This document shows positions 34,089 to 43,882 of a stretch of 64,000 bases of DNA, in pieces. The number at the start of each line of letters is the position of its first letter. The stretch's first letter is position 1. Source of the DNA: an uncultured Cohaesibacter sp. (GTDB lineage Bacteria > Pseudomonadota > Alphaproteobacteria > Rhizobiales > Cohaesibacteraceae); contig NZ_OY782764.1 in assembly GCF_963678225.1 (NCBI RefSeq), positions 1,493,001-1,557,000 on the forward strand, written 5' to 3'. The notes below the pieces were generated by a model. That model saw nothing but the letters and a program-made list of their open reading frames with translations, was not told where the DNA came from and ran no database searches. The position numbers were made by a program, and so were the translations under genes.

Positions 34089-34276
34089 CAGCGCAGATTG
34101 CAACTTCTATCTGTTTTCTTGCGTATAACCCCGCAGCCAGTCTCGATAATATGCCTTTTGGGTATGAAAATTTGTCAAAAATTGCGTTTGTTTTCCGCCT
34201 TTTCCTTGCAGCCATCGGAAATTTGGCTAGTGTGGGGCCAACAAAACCAAAACTTTCCAAAATGGGAGGAAATACA

Positions 34277-35233
34277 ATGTTCAAATGGGGTGGAACTCTC
34301 CTCGCTGCCGCTGCTGTTGTTGCAACAGCAGGCCTGGCACAGGCCGAAACGCGCGTAACCTACAAATCTGCCAAGACCTCTTCATCCTACTACCAGATGG
34401 GTGTTCAGATCGCTGAAGCCATCAAGGCTGGTACCGACGGCGATATCATCGTCACGGTCGAAGAAAGTCAGGGCTCTGTGCAGAATGTTATGGAAGTGCG
34501 CGGCCGTGGCGCCGACTATGTCTTCACCACGCCGCCCGCACTGGTCGGCCTTGCGCAGGCAGGCAAAGGCGCTTTTGAAGGCAAGGCGAGCCCGAAATTC
34601 GCTGACATCCGTGCGCTCTTCCCGATCCCGAGCCTGACGATGCATTTCGTTGTTTCCAAAGACAGCGGCATTACGGATTTCGCTGGCATGGAAGGCAAAT
34701 CCATTCTGCTTGGCAAAGGCTCTTTTGGTGCGCGCGAAGGGGAAAAATATCTCAAGCTGTTCGGCCTTGAAGGCAAGATCGATCTGGCCGAGGTGGAACT
34801 GTCCAACGCAGTGCCGGCTCTGAAGAATGGCCAGATTGACGGCTTTGTCACCTCCGGTTCCTATCCGGCACCGAACGTTGTGGAAGCCGCCGCATCCACT
34901 GATGTAACCATCCTGTCCCTTTCCGAAGAGCAGATCGCCAAGACCAAACGCGCCAAGCTGGTTATTCCGGCCGGAACCTATGCCGGGCAGGACACGGACG
35001 TTGAAACCACCTCTCTGCCGGTTGTTGCCTACGCAACCGCAGCCATGGATGAAGCCACCGCTTATGAACTCACCAAGACCTTCTGGGAACAGAAAGCCAA
35101 GATGAGTGAAACCGCGCCATGGTGGAAGGGTGTCAACAAGGCACTGATGAGCAACATCACCACCAAGCTGCATCCCGGCGCCGTAAAATACTACAAGGAA
35201 GCCGGTTTCGAGCTTACCGAAAGCCAGATGTAA
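34277..35233 (+). CDS. TAXI-family TRAP transporter periplasmic receptor
   Basis: The 318-residue protein has a signal peptide (FKWGGTLLAAAAVVATAGLAQA) and the TAXI layout: VTYKSAKTSSSYYQMGVQIA, a SVQNVMEVRGRGADYVFTTP block, and the KSILLGKGSFGAREGEKYL segment in the second lobe. TAXI receptors bind substrates such as glutamate or other organic acids. GGGAGGA lies at the right distance before the ATG at 34277. The fused permease gene follows after a hairpin. Confidence 0.88.
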   Translation: MFKWGGTLLAAAAVVATAGLAQAETRVTYKSAKTSSSYYQMGVQIAEAIKAGTDGDIIVTVEESQGSVQNVMEVRGRGADYVFTTPPALVGLAQAGKGAFEGKASPKFADIRALFPIPSLTMHFVVSKDSGITDFAGMEGKSILLGKGSFGAREGEKYLKLFGLEGKIDLAEVELSNAVPALKNGQIDGFVTSGSYPAPNVVEAAASTDVTILSLSEEQIAKTKRAKLVIPAGTYAGQDTDVETTSLPVVAYATAAMDEATAYELTKTFWEQKAKMSETAPWWKGVNKALMSNITTKLHPGAVKYYKEAGFELTESQM

Positions 35234-35258
35234 GTCTGTATCTGATCAAGACAAAATG

Positions 35259-35290
35259 AAGCCGTGGCCCTTTGGTCACGGCCTTGTTAT
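35259..35290 (+). terminator. intra-operon hairpin after the TAXI receptor
   Basis: AAGCCGTGGCC and GGTCACGGCCTT form a stem followed by TTGTTAT in the 138-base gap before the permease gene. It is a partial terminator that would make receptor more abundant than permease. Confidence 0.6.
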
Positions 35291-35371
35291 ACCTGCCCTT
35301 TAAGGCTCTTGGACCTCCGTAAACCCAAGCGCCATTCAACGATAAGAAACTGATAGAAAAAGAGCTGTCCT

Positions 35372-37174
35372 ATGATGCAAGCCCCTGAAGTCAAGAGCCT
35401 GCCGATCCGCCTGATTGTAACTTTTTTGGCAATCGGGCTCGTGGTCTTTCATCTTGGACTGATCTTCTCTGGTCTGACGCCCAATCTGGTCTCACGCCCC
35501 CTTCATATGGCGCTGGCTTTGCCATGGATTCTCATCATTGGTACACGCGCCGGAGAGGGAAATCGCCTCTATCGCTATTCTGGCTGGCTGCTCGCTGCTG
35601 CCGGTATTGCGGCCTGTCTTTACATCGCGATCAATCAATCCGATCTCATCGATCAATATGGCTTTCTTGAGGGCAACGGCCAGATCCTTATGGCCAGTGT
35701 GCTGATTGTGGTCGTGCTGGAAGCTGCAAGACGCGCCATCGGCTGGCCTCTGCCCATCGTGGCTTTTCTTGCGCTGATGTATGGCCTGTTCGGTCAGCAT
35801 ATCCCCGGCGAGTTCGGCCATTCGCCCATGCCGTTGGGTTCTTTTCTGGGAACCCTCACAATTGCGGAAGGCGGCCTCTGGGGCAGCCTGACCGGTGTTT
35901 CCGTTTCGGTGGTTGCTATCTTTGTTATTTTCGGTGCAGTGCTCAATGCAGGGGAAGCGGGGCAGGGCTTCATGAATGTGGCCGCAGCCGCAGCCGGGCG
36001 GCTCACAGGTGGCGGAGCCAAGGTGTCCGTTGTTTCTTCCGCGCTGTTTGGTTCCATTTCCGGCTCGGCCAGCGCCAATGTGGCCTCTACCGGCGCAATC
36101 ACGTTGCCCGCCATGACACGCCTTGGTTATCCCAAGCGTCTGGCAGGAGCGGTTGAGGCCGTAGCCTCTTCGGGCGGCCAGATCATGCCGCCATTGATGG
36201 GGGCAGGCGCCTTCGTGATGGTCGAACTGACCGGAACGCCCTACACCTCGATCATCATGGCGGCGCTGCTGCCAGCTGTTCTTTATTTCTTTGCCGTGTG
36301 GATCGGCATCAATGCCTATGCCACCAAATTCGAGCTGTCCGGCATCGCCGAGGAAGATCGTCCGCCCTTGCGCGACGTACTGATCACGTCGGCATTCTTT
36401 CTGGTGCCTTTCTTCGTGCTTTTGTGGGGCATGTTCGTGGCAGACTATACGCCGCAATATGCGGCGAGCCTGTCCATTCTGGCAGGCGCTCTCATGCTGC
36501 TGATCAACCGCAACCTGAAGGCGGAACCGCGGCAGATCATCCGGCGCTTCGAGATCGCCTTCAACACGGCGGCCAGACAGGTTGCCATGATCGCGTCGAT
36601 CATCCTGTGTGCTTCCATCATCATCGGGGTTCTGTCTGTCACTGGGTTGGGGGTCAAGATCACCTCCCTTATCCTGTCCGGTTCATCAGGTCTGCTTTGG
36701 CCATCCCTGCTATTGACGGCGCTTGCCTGCCTCGTGCTGGGCATGGAAGTGCCCACGACGGCGGCCTACGTCATCTGCATATCCGTCGCTGGTCCGGCAT
36801 TGGTGGAATCGGGTCTTGAGCCTCTTCAGGCTCATCTGTTTGTCTTCTGGTTTGCACTTCTCTCCACGATTACGCCACCGGTCTGTGGTGCCGTGTTCAT
36901 TGCGGCGGGCATGATCGGGGAAGACTGGCTCAAGGTGGCGCTTGCGGCGATGTCCCTTGGCATTGGCCTCTATATCATCCCCCTTGGCATGATCGCCAAC
37001 CCGGAGCTGATCGAACTGGGGCAGCATCCAATTGAGGCCTTGCTGGTAGCCTGTCAGGTCGGAGCCGGTCTTGCGGCCATTTCCTATGGACTGATCGCCA
37101 ATTACCGGTTGCTGCTACGCATTGGGCTGATCCTTGGCGGGCTATTGATCGTCTTCGTGCGAGCGATGTTCTGA
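35372..37174 (+). CDS. TRAP transporter fused permease (DctQM fusion)
   Basis: The 600-residue protein joins a four-helix DctQ-like N-terminal part (residues about 1-130) to a twelve-helix DctM-like part. The latter contains VVAIFVIFGAVLNAGEAGQG, SGSASANVASTGAITLPAM (about 230-250) and SSGGQIMPPLMGAGAF, with a second MEVPTTAAYVI repeat near 455. Such fusions are standard for TAXI systems. It works with the receptor encoded upstream. Both ATGs at 35372 and 35375 are possible starts. Confidence 0.92.
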   Translation: MMQAPEVKSLPIRLIVTFLAIGLVVFHLGLIFSGLTPNLVSRPLHMALALPWILIIGTRAGEGNRLYRYSGWLLAAAGIAACLYIAINQSDLIDQYGFLEGNGQILMASVLIVVVLEAARRAIGWPLPIVAFLALMYGLFGQHIPGEFGHSPMPLGSFLGTLTIAEGGLWGSLTGVSVSVVAIFVIFGAVLNAGEAGQGFMNVAAAAAGRLTGGGAKVSVVSSALFGSISGSASANVASTGAITLPAMTRLGYPKRLAGAVEAVASSGGQIMPPLMGAGAFVMVELTGTPYTSIIMAALLPAVLYFFAVWIGINAYATKFELSGIAEEDRPPLRDVLITSAFFLVPFFVLLWGMFVADYTPQYAASLSILAGALMLLINRNLKAEPRQIIRRFEIAFNTAARQVAMIASIILCASIIIGVLSVTGLGVKITSLILSGSSGLLWPSLLLTALACLVLGMEVPTTAAYVICISVAGPALVESGLEPLQAHLFVFWFALLSTITPPVCGAVFIAAGMIGEDWLKVALAAMSLGIGLYIIPLGMIANPELIELGQHPIEALLVACQVGAGLAAISYGLIANYRLLLRIGLILGGLLIVFVRAMF

Positions 37175-37594
37175 GAGGAATATGATGCTTTTTTGACACC
37201 TGTCTGTCTAAAAATCAGAACATTTTGAAGGATTTGTGAATATTTTTCCCGAAGAACATGCCGAATACTCTTCTTTTTGAGCCAAATTAGACTTTTTATT
37301 GATTCTTTGATCGACTTTTGAGCAGCGATTGCGCAAAAAGTGTGCGCTGTTAGTCAAGTCTTAACAATTGGGACAGGTTTGTCCAATTGTGGTCGATGGC
37401 TGTTCGATGTGCCGCGCAGGGATTTCTCTAAGTCAGAGTCCTGTCCGGTTGAGCAGCTTGGTGGAGCGGCCAGTCCCTGAGGGCTTTCAGGAGAGCCTGA
37501 CGGGACGGACACGGGCACGCAGCTTGGAGCTGGTGGTCACTATCCCTTAGAGGGAACAACCATCCGATAAAAATGCTTTGGGAAGAAATCAACA
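37175..37594. other. intergenic region with a structured leader before the NSS transporter
   Basis: No gene is supported in these 420 bases. The left part is AT-rich and may hold the promoter. From about 37430 to 37550 the DNA becomes GC-rich and can fold: GTCCC (37470) with GGGAC (37499), enclosing AGGGCT with AGCCT, and CAGCTTGG repeated at 37452 and 37519. A short frame at 37368-37550 has no family features and only reflects this GC-rich part. Confidence 0.4.
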
Positions 37595-38929
37595 ATGAGT
37601 GCCAAACGAGAACACTGGGGCTCCCGCCTCGGTTTCATCATGGCGACAGCGGGATCAGCTGTCGGCCTTGGAAATATCTGGAAGTTCCCTTATATGGCTG
37701 GCGATAACGGGGGAGCGGCCTTCATCATCATCTATCTGGCTCTGGTCTTTACCATTGGCCTTTCCGTCCTTCTGGCCGAAATCATGATCGGTCGGGCGAG
37801 TCAGTCTGATGCTGTGAACGCCTTCAAAAAGCTGGGGCCGGGCTTCTTTTCTATCGTCGGTTATATGGGCATTGCCGCCGCTTTCATGATCCTGTCCTTC
37901 TATTGCGTTGTCGCAGGCTGGACCATCGATTATGTCATCAAGTTTGCTAGCGGCGCCTTTTCTGGCATGGATGCAGATGCATTGGGGCAGGCCTTTGGCG
38001 GCTTCATCTCTGACCCAGTACAGCCGATCATCTATCAGGCCATCTTTGTTGCCCTGACGGTGATGGTCGTGCTTGGCGGCGTCGCCAATGGCATTGAACG
38101 GGCAGGCAAGATCTTGATGCCGATCCTGTTCCTCATCCTGATTGCATTGGTGATCCGTTCGGTCACGCTGCCGGGCGCAGGAAAAGGACTGGCCTTCTTC
38201 CTTGCACCAGATTTCTCCAAGATCACCGGCGAAACCATCATGGCGGCGCTCGGGCAGGCCTTTTTCTCCCTGTCTTTGGGCATGGGTGCCATCCTGACCT
38301 ACGGCTCCTATCTGGATAGGGAAGCCAATCTGGGCAAATCCGCTTGGCAGGTGACCTTCCTTGACACATCCGTTGCCATTCTCGCCGGTCTTGCCATTCT
38401 GCCAGCCGTCTTTGCCTTTGGCATGGACCCGGGCGCAGGGCCCGGCCTGACCTTTGTCACGCTGCCTGCCGTCTTCATGTCGATGCCGGGTGGCATCTTC
38501 TTTGGCACGCTCTTCTTCCTGCTGCTGACGATTGCGGCGTTGACCAGCTCCATTTCGCTGCTAGAGCCGCTCGTCGCCTTCTTCTCGTCCAAAGGCTATA
38601 CCCGCAAGCAGATCACGGTTACCTCGGGCTTCCTGTCCTTCCTTCTGGGCATTCCCTGCTCGCTGGCGATGGGCATCTGGGGTGATTTTACCATCTTCGG
38701 GAAGAATTTCTTCGATCTGATGGATTTCCTGACCTCGAACCTCATTCTGCCAATCGGCGGCTTCCTGATTGCCATCTTTGTTGGCTGGGTCGTTACCCCG
38801 CGTGCTCTCAAGGAAGTGTGTGGTGATGATGCGCCTGGCCTGTTGGCCAAGACCTGGATCTTCATCCTGCGCTTCATAGCGCCTGTGGCGATCCTGCTGA
38901 TTCTTCTGTCTGGTCTTGGTCTGCTGTAA
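37595..38929 (+). CDS. sodium-dependent transporter, NSS (LeuT) family
   Basis: The 444-residue protein has eleven to twelve helices and the strongest family mark at the start: GSRLGFIMATAGSAVGLGNI then WKFPY, the unwound first helix that binds sodium and substrate. The later blocks FFSLSLGMGAILTYGSYL (near 225) and FFLLLTIAALTSSISLLEP agree. Bacterial members import amino acids or related amines with sodium. Ribosome site GGGAAG lies close upstream. It stands alone between a structured leader and a terminator. Confidence 0.92.
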   Translation: MSAKREHWGSRLGFIMATAGSAVGLGNIWKFPYMAGDNGGAAFIIIYLALVFTIGLSVLLAEIMIGRASQSDAVNAFKKLGPGFFSIVGYMGIAAAFMILSFYCVVAGWTIDYVIKFASGAFSGMDADALGQAFGGFISDPVQPIIYQAIFVALTVMVVLGGVANGIERAGKILMPILFLILIALVIRSVTLPGAGKGLAFFLAPDFSKITGETIMAALGQAFFSLSLGMGAILTYGSYLDREANLGKSAWQVTFLDTSVAILAGLAILPAVFAFGMDPGAGPGLTFVTLPAVFMSMPGGIFFGTLFFLLLTIAALTSSISLLEPLVAFFSSKGYTRKQITVTSGFLSFLLGIPCSLAMGIWGDFTIFGKNFFDLMDFLTSNLILPIGGFLIAIFVGWVVTPRALKEVCGDDAPGLLAKTWIFILRFIAPVAILLILLSGLGLL

Positions 38930-38965
38930 GTGCGAGACTGATCAAGAGCTAAGCGCTGCATAGTG

Positions 38966-39000
38966 AAAGGCGGACTGAAAAGCCCGCCTTTTTGCTTTTT
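38966..39000 (+). terminator. terminator of the NSS transporter gene
   Basis: AAAGGCGG and CCGCCTTT form a stem around ACTGAAAAGC and are followed by TTGCTTTTT, 37 bases after the stop codon. Confidence 0.82.
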
Positions 39001-39159
39001 GGCCTGTCATCAGATACTCATAATCGTCAGCTGTTTTCTCTACCGATTGCTTTGCTGTTGGTCTAAATCGGCAAAAAGTCTTCGTATAATTGTCACATGA
39101 CCGATATATGAGTTTGATCGCGCCTCTATAGGGAGGCGGCCTGGACCGGAGTTTCATGC

Positions 39160-40044
39160 ATGTCCTCTCGCAGACATGTCGCGCGTGACATAACCTATGC
39201 CTATTCTGCGGAAACAAGACGGGGCCGCGCCATTATCAAGCTGCTGGAAAACACAACCGGACGCTTGCAGCTGATCAAACGTGCCGATGGCTATGAACGT
39301 GAAGTCGCTGCTGGTCGGGATTTCTGGGAAGTGATGGTCGAGCGCTACGGGCTTTCGCTGGATGTGATCGGCGGACACCTGAGCAACATTCCGCGCAGCG
39401 GTCCACTCATCCTCATCGCCAACCATCCCTATGGCATTCTGGATGGTCTGATGATGGGGCATATCCTGTCTGAATTGCGCGGCGATTTCCGCATTCTGGC
39501 CCATAAGGTCTTCCGCAAGGCCGATGACATCAACCGCATCATCCTGCCCATTTCCTTTGAAGAAACCAAGGATGCCGTGCGGCAGAATATCGAGACCCGC
39601 AAAACCGCATTGCACTATCTCGGGGATGGCGGTGCTATTGGCATTTTTCCCGGCGGGACGGTGAGCACTGCCGCCAAACCTTTCTCCCGCCCCATGGACC
39701 CCAATTGGCGCGGCTTTACCGCGCGCATGGTCGGCAAATCGGACGCCACCGTGGTGCCGATCTTCTTTGATGGACACACCTCGCGTCTGTTCCAGATCGC
39801 CAGCCACATGCATTACACCTTACGCATGGGGCTGTTGATCAAGGAATTCAGGAAAAGGGTCGACACACCGGTCAAGGTTGTGGTTGGCGAACCGATCGGG
39901 CGCGACGTGCTTGATCCCCTGTCCAAGGACAGCAAGGCACTGATGCGCTATTTGCGCGAAGCCACCTATTCTCTTTCCCCCAACCCGCTGGAAGCCTGCG
40001 AGGTGGGGTTCGAATTCGAAGAAAAATACAGGCTCCGCGCCTGA
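39160..40044 (+). CDS. PlsC-like lysophospholipid acyltransferase family protein
   Basis: The 294-residue protein has the acyltransferase motif in the form NHPYGILDG (near residue 89), a variant with His and Asp one residue further apart than HX4D, as found in the hemolysin-like/ornithine-lipid branch of the family. The second family block, GIFPGGTVST (near 164), follows. It probably transfers acyl chains to a lysolipid at the inner face of the membrane. The start at 39160 keeps a good distance from GGAG. A gene of its own, with no operon partner. Confidence 0.82.
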   Translation: MSSRRHVARDITYAYSAETRRGRAIIKLLENTTGRLQLIKRADGYEREVAAGRDFWEVMVERYGLSLDVIGGHLSNIPRSGPLILIANHPYGILDGLMMGHILSELRGDFRILAHKVFRKADDINRIILPISFEETKDAVRQNIETRKTALHYLGDGGAIGIFPGGTVSTAAKPFSRPMDPNWRGFTARMVGKSDATVVPIFFDGHTSRLFQIASHMHYTLRMGLLIKEFRKRVDTPVKVVVGEPIGRDVLDPLSKDSKALMRYLREATYSLSPNPLEACEVGFEFEEKYRLRA

Positions 40045-40107
40045 GCTTATATTTTTGTGGCTCGCTGCGGTGGGCCAACCGTGTTCATGATTGTCTTCAG
40101 GTGCAGC

Positions 40108-41229
40108 TCATCGTGCCGTATAGACGAGCGGGAATTGTCGCGCACTGGTCTCAACGCCATCGCATGTTTGCTTTTCGCGATATTCCATCAGGAAGAATTC
40201 GAGAGCCTCCCCTTCCACAGAACGAAGCTGATAAGCTTCGAAGCTGCCGCAACTGCCATCCCCATCATAATATTCCGAGGTGACCGTACCGTTTGCGACA
40301 TTCATCTGCGGATTGCGGATCTCGTGGTTGTCTTTCCGAGAATCTATGCCGGGAAGGGAGGGGAAGGGCAGCACGGTGGCATAATCTGCATTGTCATTCA
40401 TGCTGACCACATAGGTGGAGCTTCCTGTCCGGGTATAGAGGTTGCAGGGCACTTCCCAAAGAGTGACAGCATCGCTGATAGCATAGTGGGCGCCAAAGCC
40501 GGCTGTCTGCTCCATGTCGCATTCCGGTGCGTCTCGACGGATGGCATTGCGCACGCCGCGCGGCACGGCATCGAGTCGGTCAAACGGCACAGCCCTGCCT
40601 AGTGGCACCGGATCACCGAAGGGCGGATCGACCTGAATGACGCTGTTGCTTGCGGTCTGGTTGGGCTGGGGTTGCTGGCTTGCCTGACTTTGTTCTGGCT
40701 GTTGCGGGCAGAAAATACCGCCCTTGACGGAGATAATGAACGGATAATGTTTGTTGCGCGTAATGGTCAGCTTGGCGCGGTCCACAACGATTGAGCCGCC
40801 AGATACATGCTGATCCAGAACCTCCACAAGTGTTGTGTAGGTGCCCTTGGAGGTGCGATAGAGCCGCAAGGACTCCAGCGCCTGCCCACCACTTGTGCCT
40901 TTATCCTGCCGTTGGAACTCATAGACGGTCTTGCCCACTTTCATCCATGCTGGCAACTCTTCCCCATCATTGAAAGGCGCATAGAAAACATAGGCATATT
41001 TGTCGGTCTGAGGATTTTTGTTGGCCTGCCAGAAGGCCAGATGGCAACCGTTGTGGCCTTCAATGACATTCTGTCCGAACAGCCGTAAATCAATATCGGA
41101 GCCGTCATCCGCCGCTTGAGCGTTCCCGTCGGATAGCGCGAGCAGAACTGCGACACATAGACCGAGCCAATGTCTTTTATGAGTGTTCTGTAAGGATTGG
41201 ATCAAGGAAACGGACTGTCGCAAGGCCAT
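40108..41229 (-). CDS. secreted DUF1176-like protein
   Basis: The 373-residue protein carries a signal peptide (GLCVAVLLALSDGNAQA near residues 23-39). The mature part has a Pro/Gln-rich linker (about 178-196, PEQSQASQQPQPNQTA) and a C-terminal domain with TLWEVPCNLYTRTGSSTYVV and FPLVYTAR. These match the general look of DUF1176 proteins, which are periplasmic and of unknown role. Six or more Cys suggest disulfides. The gene is convergent with the acyltransferase gene. Confidence 0.68.
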   Translation of the reverse strand: MALRQSVSLIQSLQNTHKRHWLGLCVAVLLALSDGNAQAADDGSDIDLRLFGQNVIEGHNGCHLAFWQANKNPQTDKYAYVFYAPFNDGEELPAWMKVGKTVYEFQRQDKGTSGGQALESLRLYRTSKGTYTTLVEVLDQHVSGGSIVVDRAKLTITRNKHYPFIISVKGGIFCPQQPEQSQASQQPQPNQTASNSVIQVDPPFGDPVPLGRAVPFDRLDAVPRGVRNAIRRDAPECDMEQTAGFGAHYAISDAVTLWEVPCNLYTRTGSSTYVVSMNDNADYATVLPFPSLPGIDSRKDNHEIRNPQMNVANGTVTSEYYDGDGSCGSFEAYQLRSVEGEALEFFLMEYREKQTCDGVETSARQFPLVYTAR

Positions 41230-41347
41230 AGTGTTCTCCGGCGAAGAATAAAGAAAAGTATATGGTCGCGATGCTAGGTGAAAAGCCCAATGGGGTCCAG
41301 CAGCCTTTTGGGATCATCCGGTGGGTAGACTGTAGCGGAAGACATAA

Positions 41348-41377
41348 GAAAAGGCCGGAGAAATGTCTTCCGGCCTT
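41348..41377 (-). terminator. terminator of the KDPG aldolase gene
   Basis: On the minus strand AAGGCCGGAAG and CTCCGGCCTT close a stem followed by TTCTT, 32 bases after the aldolase stop. Confidence 0.78.
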
Positions 41378-41408
41378 CACATGCTTTGCCTGCTTGGATG
41401 AGCAAAGA

Positions 41409-42056
41409 TCAAACGGCAGTGCGCCACTGTCTACCCAGATTGGCAGCATTGCGGGCGCGACGTCCGATTTCATGCCAGTCTTTGGCGCGCACCAGATCAA
41501 CAGGGGCAATCCAGCTACCACCGATGGCAAAGACATTGTCTTCGATGAGATAATCATCGGCTGTATCGGAGGTGATGCCACCCGTCGGGCAGAAGGAAAC
41601 ATCGCTCACCGGGCCGGAGATCGCGCGCACCATGGGAACACCGCCCACGATGTTGGCCGGAAAAAGCTTCTGCTCCATGAAACCAACCTCTCTGAGGGTC
41701 ATGATCTCGGATAGGGTGGAGGCGCCGGGCAAGAAGGGCCAATCATTGAGCTTGAGAGCCTGTAACAGCCTTTCAGATACGCCGGGCGACACGCCGAACC
41801 AGCCGCCAGCCGATTGGGCCGCGTTGAGCTGCATTTCCGTGAGAATGGATCCGACGCCGATTACGGCGCCTTCTACCTGATTGGCGATAATTTCGATGGC
41901 TCTGAGAGCCTCATGACTGCGCAGCGTCACTTCCAGTACAGGCAGGCCGTTATCGACAAGGCATTGCGCCAAAGGTTGGGCATCATCGGCATTCTCGATC
42001 ACAAGAACCGGAATAACCTTTGTTCCCGAAAAAAGCGGGGAGACTTTTGGATGCAT
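41409..42056 (-). CDS. eda: KDPG/KHG aldolase
   Basis: The 215-residue protein splits 2-keto-3-deoxy-6-phosphogluconate into pyruvate and glyceraldehyde 3-phosphate. It has the family blocks LEVTLRS with the catalytic Glu, the Schiff-base Lys in EQKLFPANIVGG, and SFCPTGGITS for phosphate binding. It completes the glucuronate route encoded to its right after phosphorylation of KDG. It is in the same direction as uxaC but separated by about 317 bases and has its own terminator, so it may be transcribed by itself. Confidence 0.92.
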   Translation of the reverse strand: MHPKVSPLFSGTKVIPVLVIENADDAQPLAQCLVDNGLPVLEVTLRSHEALRAIEIIANQVEGAVIGVGSILTEMQLNAAQSAGGWFGVSPGVSERLLQALKLNDWPFLPGASTLSEIMTLREVGFMEQKLFPANIVGGVPMVRAISGPVSDVSFCPTGGITSDTADDYLIEDNVFAIGGSWIAPVDLVRAKDWHEIGRRARNAANLGRQWRTAV

Positions 42057-42373
42057 GGTATATCCCTTATGGTTTTCGTTAGAAGGATTTACAATCGAAG
42101 CATCATGACAGATGAACTTGATGTCTGATCATCTTCTACCTGTGTAGAAAGATCGAATTCTGTTCCTTTGATTGGCTCTTTCTTTGTGGCTTTTGCTGTG
42201 TGCGTTTCCTCTTGATTTGAATTTATATCACAATTGAAGAAACTCTGCAGCATTTCCAGAAAATGGCGTTAATGATTTATCGCATCTTTTTGTTCCAGAT
42301 ATGCAAAAGTCCGGCGGATATCAATCCGTCGGACTATTTGATTGTGTCACCTCAATGCTATCAGCGCCAAGTC
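42057..42373 (-). other. intergenic region between uxaC and eda
   Basis: These 317 bases contain the uxaC terminator (42307-42338) on the right and an AT-rich stretch (42,110-42,290) that should carry the eda promoter. I see no UxuR-like TTGGT-ACCAA palindrome here. No gene is supported. Confidence 0.4.
42307..42338 (-). terminator. terminator of uxaC
   Basis: On the minus strand AGTCCGACGGAT and ATCCGCCGGACT pair over a short loop and are followed by TTTGC, about 36 bases after the uxaC stop. Confidence 0.72.
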
Positions 42374-43786
42374 TTACTTCTGAGGCAAGAACCAGTTTGC
42401 TGCATTCTGGTAGCAAACATCGCGCACAAGCTTGTCGAGCATTTCAGTATCATTTGGCACATGGCCATTTTCTACCCAGCGACCGACCATCTGGCAGACC
42501 AGACGGCGGAAATATTCATGGCGCGGGAAGGACAGGAAGGAACGGCTGTCCGTCAGCATGCCGATGAAGTGGGAGAAGAGGCCCATCTGTGAAAGTTGGG
42601 TCATCTGGCGTTCCATACCATCGAGCTGATCGTTGAACCACCAACCTGAACCGGCCTGCACCTTGCCTGCAATTTCGCCATCCTGGAAGTTGCCTGCCGT
42701 GGAGACGATCACTTCGTTGAAGGATGGGTTGAGGTGGTAGAGAACCGTTTTCGGCAGGTGGCCATCGCGGTCCATTTCACCCATCAGACCGTTCAGTTCG
42801 ATAGCAATCGGACGGTCATTGATGGAATCGCCGCCCACATCTGGGCCAAGTGATTTATAGAGGCGATGGTTGCAGTTGCGCACCGCACCGATATGCAGCT
42901 GCATGACCAGATCGCGTTCGTAATAGGCTTTGGACAGGTCAACGAACATGTTGGTCTGGAACTGGGCGATTTCTAGCTCACTCAGCGCTTCGCCGGAAAG
43001 GCGTTTGGCGATGATCGCATCAAGGCTGGCTTCGTCGACCGGTTTGGCATAGCGCAGAACGTCGATGCCGTGGTCGGTTGCCTTGCAGCCATGAGCCACG
43101 AAGTGATCAAGGCGTTCGATCAGCGCTTTCATCAAAGGCGCATAGCTGTCGACAGAATAGCCAACAACCTTTGCCAGATCGGCAATGAAACCGTCAAAGC
43201 CCGGCAGATCGATCTTGTAGGCAGCGTCCGGACGGAAGCTCGGGGCAACAACCATGTCGCTCAGGCTTGCATCTTCTGCCATCTGTTTGTGGAAGGCCAG
43301 ATCATCGCAAGGGGCGTCGGTAGTGCCGACAAACTCAACTTTGAACTGACGCAGCAGACCGCGTGCCGAGTGGCTGTCTTCAGCCAGCATGCCGTTTGCC
43401 TTTTCCCAGATCATGTCAGCGGTTTCTGGCGAAAGCAGCTCATTGATGCCGAAATAGCGCTGCAGTTCCAGATGGGTCCAGTGATAGAGCGGGTTGCCGA
43501 AGCATTTCGGCACGACGCTTGCGAAGGCGTCGAATTTTTCCCGGAATGTTGCCGCACCTGAGCATTTTTCTTCCGGAATGCCAGCCCAGCGCATGGCGCG
43601 CCATTTGTAATGGTCCCCTGCAAGCCAGACTTCGCCAATGGTGTCCCATTTCTTGTCATTCGCAATTTGCTCAGGAATGAGATGGTTATGATAGTCAACA
43701 ATCGGCAGACCAACTGCAACGTCATGATAAAGGTGACGCGCTGCTGCGGTGTCCAGCAGGAAATCAGGGCCTAGAAATGTTTGCAT
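42374..43786 (-). CDS. uxaC: glucuronate (uronate) isomerase
   Basis: The 470-residue protein converts D-glucuronate to D-fructuronate (and galacturonate to tagaturonate). It shows the family's FLLDTAAARHLYHDVA start, the metal-binding VDYHNHL (about residues 29-35), HLELQRYFGI, and the conserved end YNAANWFLP-like segment. Length agrees with E. coli UxaC. AGGAG lies nine bases before the ATG at 43786; the longer open frame is not needed. It follows uxuB by 96 bases with a small hairpin between. Confidence 0.94.
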   Translation of the reverse strand: MQTFLGPDFLLDTAAARHLYHDVAVGLPIVDYHNHLIPEQIANDKKWDTIGEVWLAGDHYKWRAMRWAGIPEEKCSGAATFREKFDAFASVVPKCFGNPLYHWTHLELQRYFGINELLSPETADMIWEKANGMLAEDSHSARGLLRQFKVEFVGTTDAPCDDLAFHKQMAEDASLSDMVVAPSFRPDAAYKIDLPGFDGFIADLAKVVGYSVDSYAPLMKALIERLDHFVAHGCKATDHGIDVLRYAKPVDEASLDAIIAKRLSGEALSELEIAQFQTNMFVDLSKAYYERDLVMQLHIGAVRNCNHRLYKSLGPDVGGDSINDRPIAIELNGLMGEMDRDGHLPKTVLYHLNPSFNEVIVSTAGNFQDGEIAGKVQAGSGWWFNDQLDGMERQMTQLSQMGLFSHFIGMLTDSRSFLSFPRHEYFRRLVCQMVGRWVENGHVPNDTEMLDKLVRDVCYQNAANWFLPQK

Positions 43787-43882
43787 GGTGTTTTCTCCTG
43801 TCATGAGCGATGGACCGCATGAAAATGAAGCCTTCAGATCGGTGACCTGAAGGCTCCGTGAAATTGGCATCTCTTGATGGTC

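Noticed and set aside
35492-36457. 321-codon minus-strand frame inside the TRAP fused permease
   Set aside because: Antisense shadow of membrane helices with an improbable composition (His/Arg/Gly-rich).
37368-37550. 60-codon frame before the NSS transporter
   Set aside because: The stretch is better explained as a folded leader; no ribosome site or protein signature.
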